Of a DNA stretch of 64,000 nt, positions 1 through 9,016 are shown one piece after another. Location of the stretch: assembly GCF_018613065.1 (NCBI RefSeq), contig NZ_JAGGQW010000034.1, forward strand, positions 186,001 to 250,000, in the 5' to 3' direction. A model generated the notes under the pieces. The model saw only the letters and a list, made by a program, of their open reading frames with translations, ran no database searches and was not told the origin of the DNA. Both the position numbers and the translations under genes were made by a program. Each line of letters opens with the position of its first letter. The stretch's first letter is position 1. The DNA is from Bacillus sp. ISL-7 (GTDB taxonomy: Bacteria; Bacillota; Bacilli; Bacillales_B; DSM-18226).

Positions 1-1
1 A

Positions 2-73
2 GAAACTGGATCTAGCATGCAAAATGGCGGCGGGGCTTGTGAAGGTCACGACGATTGCGATCACGATCATTAA
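2..73 (+). CDS. C-terminal end of a Gly/Cys/His/Asp-rich protein (partial)
   Basis: Only the last 23 codons and a TAA stop are inside the window. The visible tail is rich in Gly, Cys, Asp and His and ends CEGHDDCDHDH, which suggests metal or Fe-S binding. It lies just upstream of cotE; in Bacillus subtilis that place is held by ymcA (ricA), whose product works in an Fe-S-binding RicAFT complex, so a RicA-family C-terminus is possible by synteny. The tail is too short for a firm call and a spore-coat-type protein is an alternative. A strong terminator follows directly. Confidence 0.4.
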   Translation, partial: ETGSSMQNGGGACEGHDDCDHDH

Positions 74-79
74 TACTCT

Positions 80-116
80 AGCCAGGCTTTTAACAAAGCC
101 TGGCTTTATTTTTTTT
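80..116 (+). terminator. Rho-independent terminator
   Basis: An 11-bp perfect stem, AGCCAGGCTTT (80-90) against 95-105, with a TAAC loop and a T-rich tail. It separates the preceding gene from cotE. The 290 bases between it and cotE show no other gene; a sporulation promoter for cotE would be expected there but none could be assigned confidently. Confidence 0.9.
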
Positions 117-409
117 GCTCTGATAAACTTGGCTGTTGATTTCCGCTCCAATCAACTTGGTTATAAAATCAATAATAACCTTTAATACAGCCTATTTTTA
201 ATAAATCTAATCCACTTTTATATTCCCCTGATTCCTGTCATTTTATTAACCTTCGTTTTAAGTACAGGCCAGGAAGGCACACACCTTTAAATCCCGCATA
301 AAATGAACTATGACTAAACTTTTATCCAGTACTCATCAAAATAAAAATCACACTAGTCTTATATCATGCATACGATGAAATGAAAATGAATGAGGAGGGT
401 TCGCGCGAA

Positions 410-955
410 ATGGGAGACTATAGAGAGATAATTACCAAGGCCGTAGTAGCGAAAGGACGTAAATTCACCCAGTCCAATCATACGATTAGCCCGGCGCATA
501 GTCCAACAAGTATACTTGGCTGTTGGATCATCAACCATAAATACAATGCGAAAAAGGTTGGCAAGACTGTAGAGATACATGGCTCTTACGACATCAATGT
601 TTGGTATTCATTTAATGATAATACCAAAACAGAAGTTGTTACAGAACGTGTCCAATATACAGATGTCATTAAGTTAAAGTATCGTGACCATGACTGCCTC
701 GATGACAATGAAATAAGTGCTCGAGTGCTGCAGCAGCCTAATTGCTGTGAAGCGGTCATTTCCCCTAATGGTAACAGAATCATCGTCCATGTCGAAAGGG
801 AATTCCTTGTAGAGGTGATTGGCGAGACTAAGGTTTGTGTTCGCGTCAGTTCTGAAGGCTGCAAGGACAATGACGATGAGTGGGGAATGGACGTAGACGA
901 TGAAGAATTCGAGGAGTTAAATCCTGATTTCTTAGTCGGCTCAGAAGAAGAATAA
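410..955 (+). CDS. cotE: Outer spore coat morphogenetic protein CotE
   Basis: CotE is made in the mother cell and directs assembly of the outer spore coat. The N-terminus ([18 protein letters not shown]), the WIINHKY and YDINVWYS segments, the VTERVQY stretch and the acidic C-terminus ending FLVGSEEE are all characteristic of the family. An upstream in-frame ATG exists at 380, but the ATG at 410 follows GAGGAGGG (392-399) with 10-base spacing and gives 181 residues, the length known from B. subtilis CotE. The gene is followed by its own terminator, so it is probably monocistronic. In B. subtilis mutS-mutL follow cotE; here they do not. Confidence 0.96.
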   Translation: MGDYREIITKAVVAKGRKFTQSNHTISPAHSPTSILGCWIINHKYNAKKVGKTVEIHGSYDINVWYSFNDNTKTEVVTERVQYTDVIKLKYRDHDCLDDNEISARVLQQPNCCEAVISPNGNRIIVHVEREFLVEVIGETKVCVRVSSEGCKDNDDEWGMDVDDEEFEELNPDFLVGSEEE

Positions 956-959
956 AACT

Positions 960-994
960 AACTAGGAGGTTTTTACTTCCTAGTTTTTTTCTTT
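960..994 (+). terminator. Rho-independent terminator of cotE
   Basis: The stem AACTAGGAGG (960-969) pairs with CTTCCTAGTT (976-985), allowing a G-T pair, and is followed by a T-rich run. Confidence 0.85.
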
Positions 995-1075
995 TTACGT
1001 AAAAAGGATGGAAAAGTTCTGATTTTAGAATGATTAGATGCGAAAATCAGCAAGCTATTTTAAGGAGGTGTTACT

Positions 1076-1276
1076 ATGGAACCGAGACAGCCTGGAAATA
1101 AAAATATGCCTGATTTTGAACAATTAAATGACAGAATTATCGCTGAAAGCTCTCCTTCGCCAATGTTAGTTATTAAAACAAATCTTGACCCAAAAGATGC
1201 TTCAGAAAATAATCCGTATTATCATAATACGGAAGTAAAAAACGCTAAAGCAATGAAGGAATACTTTCAGGAATAA
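1076..1276 (+). CDS. Small conserved-looking hypothetical protein, 66 aa
   Basis: A 66-residue hydrophilic protein with no signal peptide or membrane segment. I do not recognise a family. It is probably real: a textbook ribosome binding site (AAGGAGGTG) stands at the correct distance before the ATG, and a strong hairpin terminator follows the stop codon immediately. It is a single-gene unit between cotE and a convergent acetyltransferase gene. Its position beside cotE makes a sporulation-related role thinkable, but nothing in the sequence shows it. Confidence 0.65.
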   Translation: MEPRQPGNKNMPDFEQLNDRIIAESSPSPMLVIKTNLDPKDASENNPYYHNTEVKNAKAMKEYFQE

Positions 1277-1308
1277 GAAAAGCCAGGATATTAAACCTGG
1301 CTTTTCTT
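1275..1308. terminator. Bidirectional terminator shared by convergent genes
   Basis: A 13-bp stem, 1275-1287 against 1296-1308, with A-rich and T-rich flanks. It ends the 66-aa gene on the + strand. It also covers the 3' end of the GNAT gene on the - strand, whose stop codon (1291-1293) sits in the hairpin loop. Confidence 0.85.
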
Positions 1309-1842
1309 CCATTCTGGTTTTAATAATGATAATACAAACGTATCATGAAATTGCTCATTTTGATTGATATACCCTCGTAGTAATCCTTCCTTCGAGAAAC
1401 CTAGCTTAATTAGTAAATTTATGGATGACACATTTTCAGGGTAAACTATAGCTCCGATTCGAAATAAATCCAATTGATTAAAACTAAAGCGGATCACTTC
1501 TTTAATCGCCTCTGAACCATAGCCCATCCTCCAATAGTCGGGATGAAGCTCATAACCAATTTCTGCACGCTTATTTTTTAGATGTAAACCATTAAGACCA
1601 ACAGTGCCGATGATCCTTTGATTTTCCTTTAATTTGATACCCCAGCGGATCCCACGTTTATCAACCAGGTTTTTATGAAACATATCAATTAATCTTGAAG
1701 CTTCGACAGGTAAAGTAAAACGATTTGTTCCATAAAAACGGGTCACTTCTTCTAATGATAAAATCTCGTATAGATAATCAACATGCTGATGTGTTAATTC
1801 AATTAATTTAAGTCTTTTCGTATTTAAAATGGGAAAAGTCAT
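1291..1842 (-). CDS. GNAT-family N-acetyltransferase (RimJ/RimL type)
   Basis: A 183-residue protein of the RimJ/RimL branch of the GNAT superfamily, enzymes that transfer acetyl from acetyl-CoA to an amino group. The start (LNTKRLKLIELT), the IIGTVGL strand, the EIGYELHPDYWRMGYGSEA segment containing the acetyl-CoA-binding Q/RxxGxG/A-type loop, and NVSSINLLIKLGF near residue 140-155 are typical. The start ATG at 1842 follows GAGAGGG. The acceptor may be a ribosomal protein N-terminus or a small molecule; it cannot be told from sequence. Confidence 0.85.
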   Translation of the reverse strand: MTFPILNTKRLKLIELTHQHVDYLYEILSLEEVTRFYGTNRFTLPVEASRLIDMFHKNLVDKRGIRWGIKLKENQRIIGTVGLNGLHLKNKRAEIGYELHPDYWRMGYGSEAIKEVIRFSFNQLDLFRIGAIVYPENVSSINLLIKLGFSKEGLLRGYINQNEQFHDTFVLSLLKPEWKKSQV

Positions 1843-2088
1843 GGCAACCCTCTCTATTTATCCCTTTACCCGTATACTCAACAAGAGTGGTAAAAGGGGA
1901 TTTCCAAATGAATACTAAATTTTACTGTTAACTAATAGTGTATAATGGCTTATAAGAAATTTCCATTAAATTTTGAATAAATTTTTTGAACATTTTATCT
2001 TACATAATGGTAAGATGTGTGGAGAAAATCATTTCTTAGATTGACCCTATTCAAAAAATGAATGCCTAATAGATTAGAAGGTGTGCAA

Positions 2089-2745
2089 ATGCAAAAAGCA
2101 GAGTATATAAATTTAATAGAAACAGAATTATTACCAAGAATACAATTAACGTCTGACAGTCCGTTTGACCCTATCATTGTAAAAAATATGTCACCGTTAT
2201 GGAAAACGATCGGGCGCGGCAATTATGCTGGGGTCTTTACACTTGATGCTCATCCAGAGTGGGTGGTAAAAGTTTATGGTAGAAGTCCCGAGGAGCTTAA
2301 AAAAGAAATTGATGTTTACAAGAGGTTAGGAAACCATAAAAGTTATTCTTCACTTTATGATTATGGTGAAAATTATTTAATCCTAAAAAAGCTTAACGGT
2401 ATGACCTTGTTTGATGCTGTGGTAAAGGGAGTTCCAATCCCTGAAGCTGTCATAAACGATATTGATTCAGGTTTGGATTATGCGAGGTCAGTTGGATTAA
2501 ATCCCTATGATGTTCATGGCAAGAATGTCGTCATGTTTGAGGGGAGAGGTTATATTGTTGATATTTCTGATTTTTATAAACAAGGGTACTGCAAAAAATG
2601 GAAAGATTTAAAAAAAGCTTATTACAAGATTTATTTACCATATATATATAAATATCATCCGCCAATCCCATTTTTTATCGTCGATGCGGTGCGAAAAGGA
2701 TATCGGATGTATCGTCGTTTGAAAAAAAGCAATAAAGAAAAATAA
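2089..2745 (+). CDS. Small protein-kinase-like protein (YrzF/YbdM type)
   Basis: A 218-residue protein with the outline of a minimal eukaryotic-like kinase. It has a glycine-containing loop (IGRGNYAGVF), a lysine in WVVKVYG equivalent to the VAIK lysine, DVHGKNVV in the catalytic-loop position and VDISDF in place of DFG. The HRD motif is modified, so activity is uncertain. B. subtilis YrzF and YbdM are comparable short kinase-like proteins. The ATG at 2089 is preferred over 2062 because GAAGGTG precedes it. It ends 19 bases before a flavin reductase gene, which looks functionally unrelated. The basic tail (RLKKSNKEK) suggests nucleic acid or membrane contact. Confidence 0.6.
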   Translation: MQKAEYINLIETELLPRIQLTSDSPFDPIIVKNMSPLWKTIGRGNYAGVFTLDAHPEWVVKVYGRSPEELKKEIDVYKRLGNHKSYSSLYDYGENYLILKKLNGMTLFDAVVKGVPIPEAVINDIDSGLDYARSVGLNPYDVHGKNVVMFEGRGYIVDISDFYKQGYCKKWKDLKKAYYKIYLPYIYKYHPPIPFFIVDAVRKGYRMYRRLKKSNKEK

Positions 2746-2764
2746 AAATTAGCGAGGTGAAATT

Positions 2765-3229
2765 ATGGATGATCGTCAATTTCGAAACGCAATGGGAAAG
2801 TTTGCAACAGGGGTAACGGTGGTCGCAACGGAAGTGGCTGGAAATGTCCATGGAATGACTGCGAATGCATTCATGTCTGTTTCTCTAAATCCTAAACTTG
2901 TCGTAATCTCAATTGCTGAAAAAGCACAAATGCTTGAAAAAATAAAACAAAGTAAAAGCTTTTCAGTCAATATACTTGCGGCAGATCAACAAGAATTATC
3001 AATGATTTTCGCGGGACAGTTGAAAAATCAACAAGAAATTGTGTTTGACCGCCTCGAGGGTATACCTGTTTTACCAAGAGCAACTGCTCAAATTGTTTGC
3101 GAAGTATCAGCGGAGCATGATGAAGGTGATCACACACTTTTTATTGGCAGAGTAACCAATCTTAAAGTTGAAGATTCTGATCCATTAATCTATTTTAGTG
3201 GAAAATATCGATTGTTAGCAGAGGAGTAA
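2765..3229 (+). CDS. Flavin reductase-like protein, small component of a two-component monooxygenase (copy 1)
   Basis: A 154-residue flavin reductase-like domain protein of the HpaC/HsaB type. Such enzymes use NAD(P)H to make reduced flavin, which diffuses to a partner monooxygenase. Family features are the start FRNAMGKFATGVTVVAT, the flavin-contacting GMTANAFMSVSLNPKLV segment, SVNILA, and GDHTLFIGRV near the C-terminus. It is a close paralogue of the gene at 14471-14953. Partners are probably the acyl-CoA-dehydrogenase-fold proteins of this island, though none is adjacent to this copy. A GAGGTG ribosome binding site precedes the ATG. Confidence 0.88.
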   Translation: MDDRQFRNAMGKFATGVTVVATEVAGNVHGMTANAFMSVSLNPKLVVISIAEKAQMLEKIKQSKSFSVNILAADQQELSMIFAGQLKNQQEIVFDRLEGIPVLPRATAQIVCEVSAEHDEGDHTLFIGRVTNLKVEDSDPLIYFSGKYRLLAEE

Positions 3230-3339
3230 TTGGTGGGTTAAGCAGATTGGTTAGTTTTTTACTAATTTTTGAAAAGATTATATAAAATAGACTCGATAAG
3301 CAAAGATTATCAGTAAAATTTTACTTGATAACGATATGT

Positions 3340-3372
3340 AAAAAATGCCCTGAAATTTTCAGGGCATTTTTT
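3340..3372. terminator. Bidirectional terminator after flavin reductase 1
   Basis: A perfect 16-bp inverted repeat (3340-3355 against 3356-3371, core TGCCCTGAAA) with A-run and T-run flanks. It closes the upstream transcription unit before the promoter at 3429. Confidence 0.85.
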
Positions 3373-3428
3373 AGTGTTTTCGCGAAATAACGACTCTAAT
3401 TCTAAAAATAAATAATATTTAGAATATA

Positions 3429-3480
3429 TTGACAAGTATTTATTGGGTATGTAGAATTACAGTTAGTAAAAGAAAGCGCT
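3429..3480 (+). promoter_or_regulatory. SigA promoter with overlapping cre-like site (copy 1)
   Basis: TTGACA (3429-3434), 17-base spacer, TAGAAT (3452-3457), then AGAAAGCGCT just after the expected transcription start, matching the core of CcpA cre sites. Position implies catabolite repression by road-block. The segment is nearly the same as the one at 10338-10390 (both read TTGACA, -10, AGTTAG, AAAGAAAGCGCTTTT). The leader to the next gene is about 170 bases, with nothing else recognised in it. Confidence 0.75.
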
Positions 3481-3648
3481 TTTTTTACCGTTTTATACAA
3501 TTTAAAAAGTAATAAACGTAAAATTAAAATTTTAGTTCTGTTGTTTTGATGGCCAACAAAACAAACTGCTCGAAATTTTTGTTTTATTTTGAAAGCGGAT
3601 TCATTATCTGTTTCAAAACATTTATGAAATGTTATGGGAGGTTTAACA

Positions 3649-4848
3649 ATGGCAGTAAAGACCATCAGCAGAAATTTTCTTAAGTTTTTGGTTGTTATTC
3701 TTGCTTTCCAAGATGTTGCTGCAGGGGTAGCAGGGTCAATAATGGCTGACATCATTAAGGCATTTCCACAATATGACCCCACAATTGTTATGTTAGTTGC
3801 TACTTTTCCAGGATTAATACAAATTGTTCCTGCTCTCTTTTATGGTAAACTTTCCAAAATGTTCAAGAAGAGAACACTTTTGTTTGTCGGCTTAAGCCTT
3901 TTCATCATCGGGGGTATCCTTCCAACCTTTATTGATAACCTCTGGGTGATTATTGCAATGAGGGGGATTTTAGGTTTAGGTGTCGGGATTACCATGCCGT
4001 TGTCAGTAGATGTAATTACAGATTTCTTTGAAGGCAGAGAAAGAGATTTCTTGATTGGATTTGGTACCTCAACAATTGCGTGTATCGGAGCTATTTTCTT
4101 CCAATTAGTTGGAGGGATCTTAGCGGATGCTTATGGTTGGCATTATGGTTTCCTAACCTACTTGTTCCCTATTTGGATTCTTGCGATTACAATCCTTTAC
4201 CTACCCGAGCCTGAGAAGAAACAGGTATCTAAAGTCGATAGTAATCAGGCAGTCGTAAAGATTAAATTGCCAAAAGCAATCTATTGGGTAAGTCTCGGAC
4301 AGGTCTTTTATTCAGCGCTTATTTTTGGCTATGTAGTAAATATTTCAGTTGTCATCCAAGCGAATAAATTAGGTAATGCCACAGAAGCTGGTTTGGCTAT
4401 ATCCATCTTTACCTTTGGTACTTTAATAGCTGGTTTCCTTTTTGGGAAGATAAAACACAAACTTCCAACCATGTATTTACCGCTTGCTGTTTTAATGACC
4501 GGTGTTGGAATGGCCATCTGTTACTACTCTCCAACTCTAACAATGATCTTAATTGGAAGTGTATTCGGTGGTTTTGCAATGGGAATTGGCATTCCAGGAG
4601 TATTTACTAGGGTTTCTGAGTTAACTCCAGTCGGTGCTCCTTCTAGTGTAGGTTTAGTTGTTGCAGGGCAAGGTATTGGAGGGATTTTAGGGCCTTTTGG
4701 ATTTCAAGTGATTCAAAATATATTTAATCAAGATATAGGTAGATTCCCATTAGCAGTTAGTGCGATTGGATTAGTTCTGTTAGCTCTCATTTGGGCCATT
4801 TCGGTAATGAAACCGAAAAGGGATATTGAGGCTACTTTAAGTCAATAA
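3649..4848 (+). CDS. MFS permease, probably for an aromatic or organic acid substrate
   Basis: A 399-residue major facilitator with about 12 hydrophobic segments in two halves. It carries an MFS signature between TM2 and TM3 (GKLSKMFKKR) and a charged central loop (PEPEKKQVSKVDS) near residue 190-205. The start at 3649 is chosen because GGGAGG lies just before it; an ATG at 3634 overlaps that site. It is the first gene after a SigA promoter with a cre-like site and precedes two SDR genes and the sulfatase, so it may import the substrate of this island or export an intermediate. Direction and substrate are inferred only. Confidence 0.85.
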   Translation: MAVKTISRNFLKFLVVILAFQDVAAGVAGSIMADIIKAFPQYDPTIVMLVATFPGLIQIVPALFYGKLSKMFKKRTLLFVGLSLFIIGGILPTFIDNLWVIIAMRGILGLGVGITMPLSVDVITDFFEGRERDFLIGFGTSTIACIGAIFFQLVGGILADAYGWHYGFLTYLFPIWILAITILYLPEPEKKQVSKVDSNQAVVKIKLPKAIYWVSLGQVFYSALIFGYVVNISVVIQANKLGNATEAGLAISIFTFGTLIAGFLFGKIKHKLPTMYLPLAVLMTGVGMAICYYSPTLTMILIGSVFGGFAMGIGIPGVFTRVSELTPVGAPSSVGLVVAGQGIGGILGPFGFQVIQNIFNQDIGRFPLAVSAIGLVLLALIWAISVMKPKRDIEATLSQ

Positions 4849-4931
4849 CAATCAAAAAGCTAAAATGGTGAGTGCAGAATTCATCATTTTAGCTTTTTAT
4901 ATGATAAAAATTACTTTTTGAGAGGGGACGT

Positions 4932-5687
4932 ATGATGAGGAATTCATTACTAAGACTACAAAATAAAGTTGCGATTGTAACTGGTAGTACCTCCGGAATT
5001 GGCGAAGCAACCGCTAAATTATTTGCTGCTGAGGGTGCAAAAGTTGTAGTGGTTGGAAGAAGAAGGGAAAACGGAGAAAGAATCGTTGATTCTATCAATA
5101 GCCAGGGAGGAGAGGCGATTTTCGTACAGAAAGATATGACGAACGAAGAACAAATTATAAATTTAGTAGAAAGTACATTAAAGGAATTTGGTCAAATTGA
5201 TATTCTTATCAATAATGCAGGGTGAATAATTGAAAAGCCATTCATTGAATTAACAAACAGTGATTGGTATGAATTCGTTGCACTTGATGCGTTTTCTTAT
5301 TTTCGTGCCATGCAGTTGGTCCTCCCACATATGGAAAAACAGTCTTCTGGAAACATTGTCAATGTGACCTCTTTAGCTGCCGTCAGTGTACTGCCTACTC
5401 ATGCCCTGTATAGTTTTGTTAAAGCAGGAATTACCCATATGTCAAAGGTAGTAGCTGCTGAATATGCCGGAAAAGGGATTAGGGTGAATTGCTTATTGCC
5501 GGGTGTGGTCTATACGGAAATGATTGCCGATAACCCAAATACACCACATATGGAAAAAATCATCCCAATGGGTAGAATGTCCACACCAGAAGAACAAGCA
5601 AAAACAATTTTGTTCATGGTTTCTGATGAATCGTCCTATATGACAGGTACCTCCATTGTATCTGATGGCGGTGTAAGGGGAATATAG
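4932..5687 (+). pseudogene. SDR-family oxidoreductase interrupted by an in-frame TGA
   Basis: A 251-codon classical short-chain dehydrogenase frame with one TGA at 5223-5225. Before the stop: the Rossmann TGSTSGIGEA motif and NNAG. After it, in the same frame: IIEKPFIELT, NVTSLAAVS with the catalytic Ser, YSFVK carrying the YxxxK pair, RVNCLLPGVVYTEM, and a normal C-terminus ending SDGGVRGI. There is no frameshift and both halves are well conserved, so the stop looks like a recent TGG-to-TGA change (Trp after NNAG) or a base-call error. Taken at face value it yields only a 97-residue NAD-binding fragment. The ATG at 4932 follows GAGGGGA. Confidence 0.85.
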
Positions 5688-5719
5688 AGCTCAATCTATA
5701 AAGCAAAGGGGGATTTAAA

Positions 5720-6547
5720 ATGCTGTTAAAAGATAAAATAGCCGTCATAACTGGTGGAGCTAAAGGTATGGGAGAAGCAACATCAAAAAAATTCGCCGAG
5801 CAAGGCGCGACTGTAGTCATTGCCGATTTGGATTTTGATGCTGCCTGTATTGTTGCGAATAACATCCAAACAGGCGGCGGACAAGCGCGTGCCTATAATC
5901 AGGTCGATGTCACTAATCAATTGACGATTAAAGCAACAGTGGATCAGGCGATGAAGGAATTTGGCAGAATTGATATTTTAGTAAATTGTGCAGGAGGTAC
6001 CTTTGGTGCCAACGGAAGCAGTGAAAATATAAATATGAATGATTGGGACAGAACTATGAAGTTAAATCTTAATGGTACCCTTAATCCAATCATGGAAATT
6101 TTACCGTACATGAAAAAACAAAAATACGGAAAAATCGTTAATTTCTCCTCCATGGGAGCATTTAATGCTTATACGGTTGTCCTGCATTATCATGCTGCCA
6201 AGGGTGCAGTAGAGAGTCTTACTCATAATCTTGCCTTTGAACTTGCTCCGCTTGGAATACATGTTAACGTCATTTCACCAGGACCAATAATGACTCCATT
6301 TTGGGACGAATTAATGCCGCCTGGTCCTGAACGAGATCAATTTACAACAGCACTTGCCAAAAAAGAAGTTCCGATGCAAAGAATGGGGACAGCTGAGGAT
6401 ATTGCTGGTGTATGCTTATTTTTAGGCTCAGGATTATCGGACTTTGTGACAGGACAGAAAATCTATGTTGGTGGCGGCATGGGTAACATCATATCCCATA
6501 ATTCTACCTTCCTGTCATCCGATGAAAATAAACAGGTTAATAAATGA
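5720..6547 (+). CDS. SDR-family NAD(P)-dependent oxidoreductase
   Basis: A 275-residue classical SDR. It has TGGAKGMGEA (dinucleotide binding, residues about 11-20), an acidic residue in ADLDFD after beta-2 suggesting NAD preference, NCAG, the catalytic Ser in NFSSMGAF, YHAAK as the YxxxK active site, and NVISPGPIMTPF. It would interconvert an alcohol and a ketone on an unknown substrate. It follows the interrupted SDR by 32 bases and precedes the sulfatase, in the same transcription unit. The C-terminal tail beyond GGGMGNI is about 25 residues longer than usual. The two neighbouring SDRs are only moderately similar. Confidence 0.88.
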   Translation: MLLKDKIAVITGGAKGMGEATSKKFAEQGATVVIADLDFDAACIVANNIQTGGGQARAYNQVDVTNQLTIKATVDQAMKEFGRIDILVNCAGGTFGANGSSENINMNDWDRTMKLNLNGTLNPIMEILPYMKKQKYGKIVNFSSMGAFNAYTVVLHYHAAKGAVESLTHNLAFELAPLGIHVNVISPGPIMTPFWDELMPPGPERDQFTTALAKKEVPMQRMGTAEDIAGVCLFLGSGLSDFVTGQKIYVGGGMGNIISHNSTFLSSDENKQVNK

Positions 6548-6618
6548 TAGATTTGGTTATTAGTTGAAAAGCATCTCTATATTTGTGACTATGAAAGATT
6601 TGAGGAGGAGGAGATACA

Positions 6619-8922
6619 TTGGATAAAGGTTTAAAAGTATTTAATAAGTTACCATTTCAAAAGCTGACAACGGTAGCTTCTGCATTAGCACTACTTTCAG
6701 GGTGTTCCTATAAAAATATTACTGGTCAGGAAGTAAAAGCAGAGGTTTTAAAGCAGAAAACAAATGAACAAAAACAAAAAAGCCAGCAAAAAGAAGGTGA
6801 GGAATCACCTAAACCAAATATTGTGTATATTGTCTTAGACGATTCTGGTTTTTCTGATATTGGAAGCTATGGATCCGAAGTCAAAACGCCTAACTTAGAT
6901 TGGTTAGCGGAAAACGGACTTCGTTATAACAATTCGCATGTAACGCCGGTGTGTTCACCAACCCGTGCAGCTTTACTTACAGGACGGAATCCACATGATA
7001 TAGGAATGTCAACAGTAGCCAATTTTGATATGGGCCCTGAATTTGAAAACAAACGTGGCAGAATCTATCCGGAAGCGGGAACAATTGCTGAAGTTCTTAG
7101 TGAAAATAGCTACAATAATTACGCATTAGGGAAATGGCACTTATCCCCTTCCCACCAAGTAACTCCTGCTGGCCCTTATGAAAATTGGCCGTTAGGCAAA
7201 GGCTTTGACCGCTTCTACGGTTTTCTTGAGGACTCTGGTGATCAATATAGACCAGAATTAATACAGGATAACAGTCCGGTTGATGTACCTAAGAAGGAAA
7301 ACTATCATTTCTCTGAGGATATAGTGGATCGAGCCAATCAATATGTAACCGACCAATCTTCAGTGAATCCAGAAAAACCATTTTTCCTATACTTATCTTT
7401 TGGTGCACAGCACCAACCAGTTCAAGTTCCAAAGAAATATATCGATATGTATAAAGGGGTATATGACAAAGGCTGGGATAAAATTCGGGAAGAAAGGTTT
7501 AATAAGCAGAAACAATTAGGGATTATTCCAAAAGACACTAAATTACCTGGACTTAACCCAGGAGTTAAGCCGTGGGAGCAACTTACTAATGATGAGAAAA
7601 AGGCGTTTATCCGTTTCCAAGAAACATACGCAGGCTTTTTGACGCATACCGATGAGCAAATTGGCCGCTTTATTGAGAAATTACGCGCCGTCGGGGAATT
7701 GGAAAATACAATGATTGTCTTCTTATCAGACAACGGTACCAGCTCCATGGGGAAAAATACAGGATCGATTAATCATACACTCCCATATAACGATGTACCT
7801 GAAAAAATAGAAGATGTTGTTAAGCATATCGACGATATAGGAAGTGAACGAGCAGGAGCAGAATCTCCTACTGGCTGGGCTCAAGTAAGTAATACCCCTT
7901 TTAAATTCTATAAAGCTACAACCTTTGAAGCAGGAATTCATACACCGCTGATTGTTTATTATCCAAAGGTGATTAAAGATAAAGGAGCGATTCGCAATCA
8001 GTATGTACATGTAAGTGATATCACTCCCACTGTTTATGATGTATTAGGAATTGATATACCTAAGGAGATAAAGGGAGTAAAGCAAATGGGCCTTCAAGGC
8101 AAGAGTTTTGCCGATTCATTTAAAAGTTCCAAATCATTAGGAAAGAAAACACAGTATTTTGAAAATAACGGGCAGCGGGCCATATATCATGACGGTTGGA
8201 AAGCGTTAACACTCCATAAGAAAGGAGACCCTTATGAAAAGGATATCTGGCAGCTTTACCATGTAGCAGAAGACTTTTCTGAAACAAATGACCTTTCGGC
8301 AAAATTCCCAGAAAAGGTAAATGAACTGAAGAAGTTATGGGAGAAGGAGGCAAGGAAATATGGAGTATATCCAATGACAGATATCGCTGGAGAAGGTTTT
8401 TTAACTATCCCTGCGGATTCCATCCGTGCAAGAAATACCTTTACATTTTACCCAGGAATGTCCCGTTTATCAGAGTCAGCTTCACCATTCATTATTAACC
8501 GTACCTATTCCATCACGGTCCCAATTGAACGTGACAGCGCAACCGATGATGGCGTCCTCGTTGCTTTAGGAGGTTATGAGAGTGGTTATACATTATATAT
8601 AAAAAATAACAAGCTAGTTTATGAATACAACATGGGAAATGCTGTTTATCGAATTGAATCGAAAGAAGATGTGCCTGTAGGAAAATCAGCAATCCGGTTT
8701 GAGTTTAGTAAAACTGAAGCCAACAAAGGTATTGGAAGTCTATATATTAATGGACAGAAAGTCGGAGAAGGTAGTATTGACAAAACACATCAATATAAAA
8801 TTTCCTTCGAAGGATTGGATATCGGTAAGGATACACTCTATTCTGTAAGCCCAGCCTACCAAAATGAAGGAACGTTCGAATTTTCAGGAGAGATTGAAAA
8901 AGTCGTCTATGAATTGAAGTAG
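6619..8922 (+). CDS. Lipoprotein sulfatase (arylsulfatase family), Cys-type
   Basis: A 767-residue sulfatase, expected to hydrolyse sulfate esters at the outer face of the membrane. The N-terminus has a signal peptide with lipobox LSGC (lipid-anchored Cys29), then a Lys/Gln-rich linker. The sulfatase domain starts with NIVYIVLDDSGFSD, whose Asp pair binds Ca2+, and carries CSPTR with Cys112 as the residue that becomes formylglycine; GKWHL and FLSDNG follow. About 150 C-terminal residues form an extra beta-rich region. The start is TTG at 6619 after GAGGAGGAGG. The maturase lies directly downstream. The substrate is not readable; the aromatic-catabolic surroundings favour an aryl or steroid sulfate. 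Confidence 0.92.
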   Translation: MDKGLKVFNKLPFQKLTTVASALALLSGCSYKNITGQEVKAEVLKQKTNEQKQKSQQKEGEESPKPNIVYIVLDDSGFSDIGSYGSEVKTPNLDWLAENGLRYNNSHVTPVCSPTRAALLTGRNPHDIGMSTVANFDMGPEFENKRGRIYPEAGTIAEVLSENSYNNYALGKWHLSPSHQVTPAGPYENWPLGKGFDRFYGFLEDSGDQYRPELIQDNSPVDVPKKENYHFSEDIVDRANQYVTDQSSVNPEKPFFLYLSFGAQHQPVQVPKKYIDMYKGVYDKGWDKIREERFNKQKQLGIIPKDTKLPGLNPGVKPWEQLTNDEKKAFIRFQETYAGFLTHTDEQIGRFIEKLRAVGELENTMIVFLSDNGTSSMGKNTGSINHTLPYNDVPEKIEDVVKHIDDIGSERAGAESPTGWAQVSNTPFKFYKATTFEAGIHTPLIVYYPKVIKDKGAIRNQYVHVSDITPTVYDVLGIDIPKEIKGVKQMGLQGKSFADSFKSSKSLGKKTQYFENNGQRAIYHDGWKALTLHKKGDPYEKDIWQLYHVAEDFSETNDLSAKFPEKVNELKKLWEKEARKYGVYPMTDIAGEGFLTIPADSIRARNTFTFYPGMSRLSESASPFIINRTYSITVPIERDSATDDGVLVALGGYESGYTLYIKNNKLVYEYNMGNAVYRIESKEDVPVGKSAIRFEFSKTEANKGIGSLYINGQKVGEGSIDKTHQYKISFEGLDIGKDTLYSVSPAYQNEGTFEFSGEIEKVVYELK

Positions 8923-9016
8923 AAAAATGAAATGAGATTAAGTAAATAAAGAAAGAAATATAAGCCAGTGCCAAGGGGTTACTGGCTTATATTCTAAGAA
9001 ACGAAGGAGAATAAAA

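Noticed and set aside
5223..5225. TGA read as selenocysteine in the SDR
   Set aside because: No SECIS-like hairpin follows, and SDRs have no selenocysteine at this position; a TGG change is simpler.
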